A stretch of 64,000 nt of DNA from Halorubrum sp. BOL3-1. GTDB taxonomy: Archaea > Halobacteriota > Halobacteria > Halobacteriales > Haloferacaceae. The stretch covers positions 2,046,001 through 2,110,000 of the forward strand of contig NZ_CP034692.1 of NCBI RefSeq assembly GCF_004114375.1, read 5' to 3'. Made by a program: the position numbers and the translations under genes. Every line of letters starts with the position of its first letter. Position 1 is the stretch's first letter. Under the pieces are notes generated by a model. The model was not told the origin of the DNA, did no database searches, and was given only the letters and a program-made list of their open reading frames with translations. This document shows, in pieces, positions 57,113 to 64,000 of the stretch.

Positions 57113-58516
57113 ATGGACCAGATTGCCTTCGGCACGGACGGCTGGCGGGCCACCCTCGACACCTTCACCGACGACCGCCTGCGGATCGTCGGGCAGGCGG
57201 TCGCAGACCACCTCGATGCGGCCGAGCACGACGGGCCGGTCGCGGTCGGCTACGACGCCCGCGAGACCTCGGAGGGGTTCGCTGAGAGCCTCGCGGAGGT
57301 GCTCGCCGGCAACGGCTTCGACGTGATACTCCCCGAGCGCGACGCGCCGACGCCCGTCATCGCCCACGCCATCGTCGCTCGCGGGCTGGCGGGCGCGTGT
57401 ATGGTCACGGCCTCGCACAACCCGCCCGAGTATAACGGCGTGAAGTTCATCCCGCACGACGGCGCACCCGCGCTCCCCGAAGTCACGGGGGACATCGTTG
57501 AGCGCCTCGCGGAGCCGGACCTACTGCCCGAGGCCGAGCGCGGCGAGATATCGCGCATCGACCTCGTGCGCGACCACGCGGCGGCCGCCCGGGAAGTCGT
57601 CGGAACGGCGCTCGGCGCCGACGGCGGCATCGACCTCTCCGGACTCACGGTCGCGTACGACGCGATGCACGGGAGCGGGCGCGGCGTCACCGACGCCCTC
57701 CTCGAATCCGCCGGCGCCGACGTGGTCCGCCTGCGCTGCGAGCGGGACGTGACCTTCGGCGGCGACTCGCCCGAGCCCTCCGCCGAACACCTCGAAGCGC
57801 TGGCCGAGCGCGTCACCGACCCCGGAAGCGACGTCGACCTGGGGATCGCCAACGACGGCGACGCCGACCGGATCGCGCTCGTCACGCCCGAGCGCGGCGT
57901 CCTCGACGCGAACCTCCTCTACGCCGCCTGCTACGACCGACTCTTGGAGACCGACTCCGGGCCGGCGGTCCGCACCGTCTCGACGACGTTCCTCGTCGAC
58001 CGGATCGCGGAGGCCCACGGCGAGTCGGTGTACGAGACCCCGGTCGGCTTCAAGTGGGTCGCGGAGGCGATGGGCGAGCGCGACGCGCTGTTCGGCGGCG
58101 AGGAGTCGGGCGGCTTCACCGTCCGCGGACACGTCCGCGAGAAGGACGGCGTCCTGATGGCGCTGCTCGCGGCCGCGACCCACGCCGACGAGCCGTTCGA
58201 CCCCCGGGTCGACCGCCTGCTCGACGAACACGGCCGGATCGCGGCCGGGAAGGTGTCGCTCGACTGCCCCGACGACCGGAAGGCGGGCGTCCTCGACGAG
58301 CTGGAGGACCACATCCCGGAGTCGGTCGACGGCCACGCGGTCTCGAAGGTCGTCACCCTCGACGGGTTCAAGCTCCTCTTAGAGAACGGGTCGTGGCTGC
58401 TCGTCCGGCCGTCCGGCACCGAGCCGAAGCTCCGCGTCTACGCCGAGTCCGACTCCGAGGGCGCCGTCGACGACCTCCTCGGGGCGGGCCGCAACCTCGT
58501 CGAACCGCTGATCTAG
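57113..58516 (+). CDS. Phosphoglucomutase/phosphomannomutase family protein
   Basis: Alpha-D-phosphohexomutase, 467 residues. It has FGTDGWRATLD at the N-terminus, the phosphoserine loop MVTASHNPPEYNG, the metal loop IANDGDADRIAL, the sugar loop FGGEESGGF and the C-terminal phosphate site VRPSGTEPKLRVY. ATG 57113 is chosen over ATG 57086 because MDQIAFGTDGW is the usual start. Glucose, mannose or glucosamine phosphate cannot be told apart here. Confidence 0.9.
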   Translation: MDQIAFGTDGWRATLDTFTDDRLRIVGQAVADHLDAAEHDGPVAVGYDARETSEGFAESLAEVLAGNGFDVILPERDAPTPVIAHAIVARGLAGACMVTASHNPPEYNGVKFIPHDGAPALPEVTGDIVERLAEPDLLPEAERGEISRIDLVRDHAAAAREVVGTALGADGGIDLSGLTVAYDAMHGSGRGVTDALLESAGADVVRLRCERDVTFGGDSPEPSAEHLEALAERVTDPGSDVDLGIANDGDADRIALVTPERGVLDANLLYAACYDRLLETDSGPAVRTVSTTFLVDRIAEAHGESVYETPVGFKWVAEAMGERDALFGGEESGGFTVRGHVREKDGVLMALLAAATHADEPFDPRVDRLLDEHGRIAAGKVSLDCPDDRKAGVLDELEDHIPESVDGHAVSKVVTLDGFKLLLENGSWLLVRPSGTEPKLRVYAESDSEGAVDDLLGAGRNLVEPLI

Positions 58517-58701
58517 CCCCGGAGCGACGGTTGAGCGGGCGGTCTCGACAGCCGGCGGGCCGACTGTCGAGCGGCCGGCCTCGACCGATCGGTGGAGGGA
58601 CCGCCGCCGAGAGTTTCAGTTTCGCCTTGCCTTCGGCTCGTTTATTTATGAATTAACCTCGTACCGTCGTGTACGGCCGGAGTCACGGCCGGGAGCGACC
58701 C

Positions 58702-59061
58702 ATGATCGACGAACCGCTGCCGACGCCGAGTGGCATCGACGCCGAATCAGAATCGAACGATGGAGAGCCGAGCGGTCGAGATCCGAGGGGCCGATATCCG
58801 AGCGATCGGGAGCCGAGCGGTCGGCGGCCGGACGCGGAACGACCGACCCACGAGTCGACGACTGGCCCGGATCGAGCCACCGATCCGCCGCCCGATCCGG
58901 GCGAGGGCGAGGAGCGCAGTGACGGCGAGCCCGAACCGGCGGCCGGCGACGACGACTCGGAAGAGTCGGAACCGCTCGAATACCGGCTCGAACGGCTCCG
59001 GCTGTGGCGAACCCTCGTGACGCTCGCGGTCGTCGTCGCCCGCCTCGTCCGGTCGATTTGA
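58702..59061 (+). CDS. Hypothetical acidic disordered protein with C-terminal helix
   Basis: A 119-residue protein starting at ATG 58702. The first ~85 residues are Ser/Gly/Asp/Glu/Pro/Arg-rich, with repeats of the type EPSGR and DPRGR, most likely disordered. The end (PLEYRLERLRLWRTLVTLAV) is a helix, possibly membrane-associated. Tandem-like DNA (GAGCGGTCGAGATCCGAGGG) underlies the repeats. Unknown role, located just before pcn. Confidence 0.55.
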   Translation: MIDEPLPTPSGIDAESESNDGEPSGRDPRGRYPSDREPSGRRPDAERPTHESTTGPDRATDPPPDPGEGEERSDGEPEPAAGDDDSEESEPLEYRLERLRLWRTLVTLAVVVARLVRSI

Positions 59062-59089
59062 ACGTTGCCGTGCCGACCCGATCGGGTGC

Positions 59090-59101
59090 CTTTTTAGGTG
59101 A
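59090..59101 (+). promoter_or_regulatory. pcn promoter TATA box
   Basis: CCTTTTTAGGTG lies ~28 bp before ATG 59123, as expected for a leaderless PCNA transcript. Confidence 0.6.
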
Positions 59102-59122
59102 TACCGCCCAAGTTGATCGTAT

Positions 59123-59866
59123 ATGTTCAAGGCCATCGTGGGCGCGTCGACGTTTCAGGACGCGCTCGATTCGGTGAGCGTGTTGGTCGACGAGTGTAAG
59201 ATCCGCCTGAACGAGGAGGCGCTCTCCATCCGCGCCGTCGACCCCGCCAACGTCGGCATGGTCGACCTCACGCTGGAGACCGCGGCGTTCGAGTCCTACG
59301 ACGCCGACGGCGGCGTCATCGGCGTCAACCTCGCCCGGCTGGAAGACATCGCCGGGATGGCGAACTCGGGCGACCTGATCCACCTCGAACTCGACGAGGA
59401 GACCCGCAAGCTCCACATCGAGATCGACGGCCTGAGCTACACCCTCGCGCTCATCGACCCCGACTCGATCCGGCAGGAGCCGGACATCCCCGACCTCGAT
59501 CTCGCCTCCGAGATCGTCGTCGAGGGCGCCCAGCTCGACCGCGGTATCACGGCCGCCGACATGGTCTCCGACCACATCCGCCTCCGCGTCGACGAGAGCG
59601 ACGAGGCGTTCTTCATCGAGGCCGAGGGCGACACCGACGACGTCAACCTCAAGCTCGACCGCGGGGACCTCATCGCGCTCACCGCCGGGGCCGCCGACTC
59701 GCTGTTCTCGCTCGACTACCTCAAGGACATGAACAAGGCGATCCCATCCGACGCCGAGGTCACCGTCGAACTCGGAGAGGAGTTCCCCGTCAAGCTCCAC
59801 TACGGGTTCGCGGAAGGGTTGGGGAATGCGACGTATATGCTAGCTCCGAGGATTCAGAGCGACTAA
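59123..59866 (+). CDS. pcn: DNA polymerase sliding clamp (PCNA)
   Basis: Ring-shaped clamp that tethers replicative polymerases and repair factors. The 247-residue protein begins [20 protein letters not shown] and has the interdomain pattern around [18 protein letters not shown] and the C-terminal [18 protein letters not shown]. All of the family length is present. It is strongly acidic, as usual in haloarchaea. Confidence 0.97.
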   Translation: MFKAIVGASTFQDALDSVSVLVDECKIRLNEEALSIRAVDPANVGMVDLTLETAAFESYDADGGVIGVNLARLEDIAGMANSGDLIHLELDEETRKLHIEIDGLSYTLALIDPDSIRQEPDIPDLDLASEIVVEGAQLDRGITAADMVSDHIRLRVDESDEAFFIEAEGDTDDVNLKLDRGDLIALTAGAADSLFSLDYLKDMNKAIPSDAEVTVELGEEFPVKLHYGFAEGLGNATYMLAPRIQSD

Positions 59867-60038
59867 GAGAATCTATAAGCTGTTTTAGTAGCTTCTTTGT
59901 TACCACTCAGGTGAGTCGTCGCGCCGGTCGTCCGAGACCGGAACCCCACCGTTGCCGTCGTCCCGCACGGTTCCGGCCGCCCCGCTGGACGACGGACGGT
60001 ACGCCACCGTTTTGCCTGCGGACCGAGAATGAGAGAGT

Positions 60039-60239
60039 GTGTCACAGTCGTTAGCAGTCGCGCTCGCGCCGGCACAGGTACTGGGAGACGGGCTGCTCGG
60101 CTGGGCGATCACCTTCCTGGTGTTGGCCGTCATCGCCGGAGTCGCCGGATTCCGCGGGGTCGCCGGCCTGACGATGCGTATCGCAAAGCTGCTCGTCGTC
60201 GTCTTCCTCGTGCTCGCCGTCGTCAGCCTCCTGCTCTAG
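60039..60239 (+). CDS. Small DUF1328-type membrane protein
   Basis: A 66-residue protein with two hydrophobic helices ([19 protein letters not shown] and [16 protein letters not shown]), the layout of DUF1328 proteins. GTG 60039 is the start. Such proteins are often stress-associated in bacteria. The gene is convergent with the histidine kinase gene, ending five bases from its end. Confidence 0.75.
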   Translation: MSQSLAVALAPAQVLGDGLLGWAITFLVLAVIAGVAGFRGVAGLTMRIAKLLVVVFLVLAVVSLLL

Positions 60240-60243
60240 CGGA

Positions 60244-62118
60244 TCACTCGTCGGTCCCGATCCCCGACCCGTCCTCGCCGTCACCGTCGCCGTCGTCACC
60301 GGCGGCGTCGCCGTCGATCGGGACCCGCACCGTCACCGTCGTCCCGCGCGGCTCGCGGTCGGCGTAGTCGACGTCGGCGCCGAGCGCGGCGGCGCCCCAC
60401 TCGACGACCCACAGCCCCAGCCCGGAGCCGTGTTCGAGCGCCGTCTCGCGGCCCGACTCGACCGCCTCGACCTCGTGGTCGGGGATCCCCGGCCCGTCGT
60501 CCTCGACGGTGAGGACGAAGCGGTCGCCGGACTCGTCCGCCTCGTCCGACCGCTCCCGGCGGAGGTCGACGCTGACCCACGGTTCGCCGTCCCCGCGCTC
60601 CGTCCCCTCTCCGTCGTGGTGGTCGAGCGCGTTCTCGACGGTGTTCTCGATGACCGCGCGGAGCGCGTCGGGCCTGACACGCGTGGTCCAGTCGCCCTCG
60701 GTGTCGTCGCCGCCGTCGTCGACCGCGAGTTCGACGGTCGCACCCGCGCCGCGCTCGCGGGCGTCCGCGACGACCGAGTCGAGGAGGTCGCGGACGTCGG
60801 TGGCCTCGGGGTCGTTCTCCGAGAGGAGCCGCTCGACCGTCCCGGCCTTCTCGCCGAGCGCGGCCAGCGCACCCGCGCGGCGCTCGACCGCGTCAGCCAT
60901 CCGGACGAGCTCCGGGTCGTCGAGGCGGTCGCGGAGGATCTCGCCGTAGCCGTGGACCACCCCGGCGTCGTTGCGGAGGTTGTGCCGCAGGATCCGGTTG
61001 AGCACCTCCAGCTGCTGGCGGCGGCGCTCGCGCTCGGTGACGTCCGAGAGGACGACCGTGTACCCGACGTGCGTCTCGTTGGGGTCGGTCAGCCGGGAGA
61101 CCGACACCGCGTAGGTGCGCTTCCCGGTGCCGGCGGCGTCGACCTCGACCGTGTCGCGGGAGCCGCCGCCCGCGTCCTCGTCGGCGCCGGACTCACCGCC
61201 GCCCGGTCCGTCCGCACCTCCGTCACCGATCCGGACCGGCAGCTCTAGGAAGTCGTCAAGCGGGCGGTCGCGAGCGGTCTCGGCGTCGACGCCCAACACC
61301 GCCTCGGCGGCGGGGTTGAGCCGGACGACGCGGCGGTCGAGCGCGAGCGCGACGATGGGGTCGGCGAGGTCGTCGATCGCGGTGCGCTCGGCGGCGCGGC
61401 TGGTCGTCGGGTTCCGGTCGAACATCTCGGCGCGGTCGAACGCGTACGCGTCGAGGACCATGTGGGGGACGAACATCAGCGGGGCGAGCTGGAGCTGCGG
61501 AACCGGGCCGACCTCCAGCGTCCACGCGACCAAGGCGAACCCGGGCGGCAGCGAACTCAGCGCGACCGCCGCGCTCTCTCGGCGGTACAGCGGGCCGTAG
61601 CTGAGCAGCGTATCGACCAGCAGGAAGACGGCGCTAGCGACGAGGACGGTCTCGACGGCGACCGTCAGGTACGCCCACGGCCCGAACGCGTACGAGGCGG
61701 TTTCGACGCCGAAGGCGGGGTCGCGCGCGAAGCCGGTCCAGAAGGCGCCGTGGAGGGAGTTCGTGGCGACGAGCGCGGACGAGAGGAGACCGAACCCGGC
61801 GACTCCCGCGAACAGGCGGCTCCGGACCACGTCGCTGCGCCCCGTGTACTCCAAGGCGAATCCGAGGAAGGCGATACCGGTCCAGACGACGCCGAGCCAC
61901 ATCGTCGCCTCCAAGACGGGCCGGAGCGCCGGGTCGGAGACGAGCAGCCCGACGCCGTAGGAGAGACACCACGTCGCCTGCGCGGCGAACACGCCGAGGA
62001 ACCAGTCGACGCCCGGGCGACCGCGGTGTTCGCGGATCGCCCACGCGAGCGCGAGCGCCCCGACCCCGCCCGCGAGCGAGCCGACGGCGGGCCACGCGGG
62101 GACGAGGTCGAAGACCAT
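60244..62118 (-). CDS. Membrane histidine kinase with 7TM sensor, PAS and HATPase domains
   Basis: A 624-residue sensor kinase from ATG 62118. The first ~220 residues hold seven hydrophobic helices (7TM sensor type). A PAS domain follows (about 265-375, TAIDDLADPIVALALDRRVV) with a Gly/Asp/Ser insert. The phospho-acceptor His sits in ILRHNLRND near residue 378, and the HATPase domain ends the protein (VIENTVENALDH, VEDDGPGIPD, GSGLGLWVVEW). No response regulator is adjacent. The tail is acidic. Confidence 0.88.
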   Translation of the reverse strand: MVFDLVPAWPAVGSLAGGVGALALAWAIREHRGRPGVDWFLGVFAAQATWCLSYGVGLLVSDPALRPVLEATMWLGVVWTGIAFLGFALEYTGRSDVVRSRLFAGVAGFGLLSSALVATNSLHGAFWTGFARDPAFGVETASYAFGPWAYLTVAVETVLVASAVFLLVDTLLSYGPLYRRESAAVALSSLPPGFALVAWTLEVGPVPQLQLAPLMFVPHMVLDAYAFDRAEMFDRNPTTSRAAERTAIDDLADPIVALALDRRVVRLNPAAEAVLGVDAETARDRPLDDFLELPVRIGDGGADGPGGGESGADEDAGGGSRDTVEVDAAGTGKRTYAVSVSRLTDPNETHVGYTVVLSDVTERERRRQQLEVLNRILRHNLRNDAGVVHGYGEILRDRLDDPELVRMADAVERRAGALAALGEKAGTVERLLSENDPEATDVRDLLDSVVADARERGAGATVELAVDDGGDDTEGDWTTRVRPDALRAVIENTVENALDHHDGEGTERGDGEPWVSVDLRRERSDEADESGDRFVLTVEDDGPGIPDHEVEAVESGRETALEHGSGLGLWVVEWGAAALGADVDYADREPRGTTVTVRVPIDGDAAGDDGDGDGEDGSGIGTDE

Positions 62119-62204
62119 GTGTGGCGTATGACGCGGACTGCCGGCGTAAAACTGTCGTGCGGCGCGAGGATATCGAGTTCCCCCCAGCGGTCCCGCGCGC
62201 CGCG

Positions 62205-62798
62205 CTACAGGTGGCGCTCGATGACGCGTTTCGCGGCCTGCCCCTTCTCCTTCCAGCCGTACCCCTCGTCGTACACGTGGCGCTTGGCGTCGACGAGCTC
62301 CTCCGGGGTCGACTCCTCGAAGCCGCCCCGGTCCCACGCGCCCGACTCGCGGAGCCACTCGACGACGTTCTCGCGTGACTCCGGCCACGAGAGGCCGACC
62401 ATCTCGTACCACGCCACCATCGCGAAGACGGCGTTGTCGTGACAGCCGGGGACGGAGCCGTGTTCGTACACCGTGCGCATCGGCTCGCGGGTCGGCTCGG
62501 AGACGAGTTCCTTGAACTCGGCGGCGGTGAGCAGCCGGAGGCTGTCGCCGTCCTCGACGACGCGCTGGTCGCGGCGGAGCGCGCCGAGCGCCGCCTTGTG
62601 GAGTCCGCCCCAGTCGGCCGGGACCGCGTCCCGGAGCGCCGCCTCCGAGAGACCGTCCGGCTCGGCGGAGAGCACCGACAGGAGGTCCGTGTACGCCTTC
62701 TCGACGGCCGGCCAGCTCACGCCCTCGAACTCGCAGTCGGCGTCGTGAAGGCTGTTCGTCGTCCGACAGCCGGGACACGGGTAGCGGAACGTCGGCAC
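62205..62798 (-). CDS. Hypothetical protein with N-terminal zinc-ribbon-like motif
   Basis: A 197-residue protein. The start chosen is GTG 62798 (MPTFRYPCPGCRTTNSLHD); a longer frame from GTG 62849 is possible but its N-terminus looks unlike protein. CPGC near the start pairs with a later C in DADCEFEG, a partial zinc ribbon. The rest is helical, Trp/Glu-rich (YEMVGLSWPESRENVVEWL). Possibly a haloarchaeal DUF family such as DUF7474; no function assigned. Confidence 0.6.
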   Translation of the reverse strand: MPTFRYPCPGCRTTNSLHDADCEFEGVSWPAVEKAYTDLLSVLSAEPDGLSEAALRDAVPADWGGLHKAALGALRRDQRVVEDGDSLRLLTAAEFKELVSEPTREPMRTVYEHGSVPGCHDNAVFAMVAWYEMVGLSWPESRENVVEWLRESGAWDRGGFEESTPEELVDAKRHVYDEGYGWKEKGQAAKRVIERHL

Positions 62799-62866
62799 GG
62801 GGAGTCGCTTCGACGCCGCGGGAGTTAGGGGTTTCGCGACGACGTTCACGAACGTTGCTGTGATTC

Positions 62867-62879
62867 CGAAACGTTTACT
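62867..62879 (+). promoter_or_regulatory. mdh promoter
   Basis: CGAAACGTTTACT combines a BRE-like CGAAA with a TATA-like TTTAC, ~30 bp upstream of ATG 62907, a usual leaderless haloarchaeal arrangement. Confidence 0.55.
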
Positions 62880-62906
62880 CGCCGTCCGGACGCGATCGCA
62901 TACGGT

Positions 62907-63821
62907 ATGACAAAGGTCAGCGTCATCGGTGCGGCGGGGACCGTGGGAGCCGCGACCGGCTACAACCTCGCCTTACGCGACGTGGTCGACGAGCTCGTCC
63001 TCGTCGACATCCCGGACCAGCGCGAGACGACGATCGGGCAGGCCGCCGACACGAATCACGGCGTCGCCTACGACTCGAACACGACCGTCCGGCAGGGGGA
63101 GTACGCGGACACCGCCGGCTCGGACGTGGTCGTCGTCACGGCCGGCATCCCCCGGAAGGAGGGGCAGACGCGGATCGACCTCGCGGGCGACAACGCCCCG
63201 ATCATGGAGGACATCGGCTCGCAGCTGGCCGAGCACAACGACGACTTCGTCACCGTCACCACCTCGAACCCGGTCGACCTGCTGAACCGCCACCTGTACG
63301 AGGTCGGTGACCGCGACCGCCATCAGGTGATCGGCTTCGGCGGGCGGCTCGACTCCGCGCGCTTCCGATACGTCCTCTCGCAGCGGTTCGACGCGCCCGT
63401 AAAGAACGTCGAGGCGACGATCCTGGGCGAACACGGCGACGCGCAGGCGCCCGTCTTCTCGAAGGTGCGCGTCGACGGCCGCGACCCCGGGTTCGACGCC
63501 GACGAGCGGGAGGCGATCCTCGAAGACCTCCAGGAGTCCGCGATGGACGTGATCAGCCGGAAGGGCGCCACGCAGTGGGGTCCCGCGACCGGCGTCGCCC
63601 ACGTCGTCGAGGCCGTCCTGAACGACACCGGCGAGGTGCTCCCCTGTTCGGTCGTCCTCGACGGCGAGTTCGGCTACGAGGACACCGCGCTCGGCGTGCC
63701 CGCGAAGCTCGGCTCGGACGGCGTCGAGGAGGTCGTCGAGTGGGAGCTCGACGAGTACGAGGCGGACCTGCTCGACGAGGCCGCGGAGAAGCTCTCCGAG
63801 CAGTACGAGAAGATCGCGTAG
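62907..63821 (+). CDS. mdh: Malate dehydrogenase (LDH-like)
   Basis: NAD-dependent oxidation of malate to oxaloacetate in the TCA cycle. At 304 residues it matches the halophilic LDH-like MDH. The Rossmann start is [17 protein letters not shown], the Asp that sets NAD preference is at VLVDIPD, substrate arginines lie in [10 protein letters not shown] and RLDSARFRY, and the catalytic His in [13 protein letters not shown]. Highly acidic surface. Confidence 0.97.
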   Translation: MTKVSVIGAAGTVGAATGYNLALRDVVDELVLVDIPDQRETTIGQAADTNHGVAYDSNTTVRQGEYADTAGSDVVVVTAGIPRKEGQTRIDLAGDNAPIMEDIGSQLAEHNDDFVTVTTSNPVDLLNRHLYEVGDRDRHQVIGFGGRLDSARFRYVLSQRFDAPVKNVEATILGEHGDAQAPVFSKVRVDGRDPGFDADEREAILEDLQESAMDVISRKGATQWGPATGVAHVVEAVLNDTGEVLPCSVVLDGEFGYEDTALGVPAKLGSDGVEEVVEWELDEYEADLLDEAAEKLSEQYEKIA

Positions 63822-63924
63822 CGAACCGGCCGACGCGATCGGTTCGGGTCGCGGGGACCGACGCGGACCGCCGCGGCGACCGTCACCCACCGGATTTTTA
63901 CCGCCGCCCCGCGCCGGGTACGGC

Positions 63925-64000
63925 ATGAACCGCGCCGAGATCGACACCGACGACCTGCTGAAACTCGTCCTGCTGCTCGTCGTGGTATGGCTTCTCGTGG
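63925..64000 (+). CDS. Start of a small membrane protein, truncated by window end
   Basis: From ATG 63925 the frame reads MNRAEIDTDDLLKLVLLLVV and on into a hydrophobic helix at the window edge. Only 25 residues are visible. The AT-rich GATTTTTACC at 63892-63901 lies ~28 bp upstream as a likely TATA box. Confidence 0.6.
   Translation, partial: MNRAEIDTDDLLKLVLLLVVVWLLV

Overview
The window is a stretch of high-GC haloarchaeal chromosome. The proteins are acidic and Asp/Glu-rich, short AT-rich TATA boxes often sit about 25-30 bp from the start codon (leaderless layout), GTG starts are common, and the gene set is archaeal: thermosome, PCNA, Rio1, the KH protein Dim2/Pno1, Hjc, LysW-dependent arginine synthesis and paired TatC translocases. 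Gene content and an intergenic repeat family are compatible with Halorubrum or a close relative; that assignment is inference, not proof.

Layout. 1-3.5 kb: an ammonium channel fused to a PII domain, hemL and a small membrane protein. 3.5-10.1 kb: uvrA, then divergent tatCt and tatCo sharing a perfectly palindromic promoter region. 10.1-10.4 kb: repeat copy A. 10.7-20.1 kb: one leftward arginine operon in the order argG-argH-(small ORF)-lysW-argX-argC-argB-argD-lysK-argF, with almost every junction overlapping. 20.5-24.6 kb: a MutS-like ATPase, a LarE-like sulfur transferase and a SerB-like phosphatase. 24.7-27.7 kb: lycopene cyclase and Brp/Blh carotene dioxygenase (retinal synthesis), then an acetyltransferase. 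27.8-33.4 kb: an Asp/Glu racemase-like protein, a fumarate reductase/aspartate oxidase-like flavoprotein, a YkgJ-like protein, hisB, repeat copy B and a frameshifted hisA. 33.5-38.6 kb: a Tat lipoprotein and a thiamine-type ABC transporter. 38.6-40.1 kb: repeat copy C, split by an IS630-type element. 40.2-48 kb: small proteins, an APC permease with two UspA domains, a class V aminotransferase, DUF424, a TPR protein, an SdpI-like protein and an HTH protein. 48.1 kb: tRNA-Lys. 48.3-54.5 kb: hydrolase, thermosome, KH protein, Rio1 and Hjc. 54.6-57 kb: FMN reductase, a TnpB-only IS200/IS605 element and repeat copy D. 57-64 kb: phosphohexomutase, PCNA, a 7TM histidine kinase and malate dehydrogenase.

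The most unusual signal is a family of four modular intergenic repeats (A-D). Each has a conserved core of about 22 bp, hairpin arms that differ in sequence between copies but stay paired, and a tail carrying CTGGGGCTTCGGCGGTC that is repeated in tandem in copies A and D. A solo tail lies near the thermosome gene. The paired changes suggest a structured RNA or a structured mobile DNA element. Three coding regions (hisA, a GNAT gene, the IS630 transposase) are broken by single-base shifts in homopolymer runs, so some of these breaks may be sequencing errors.
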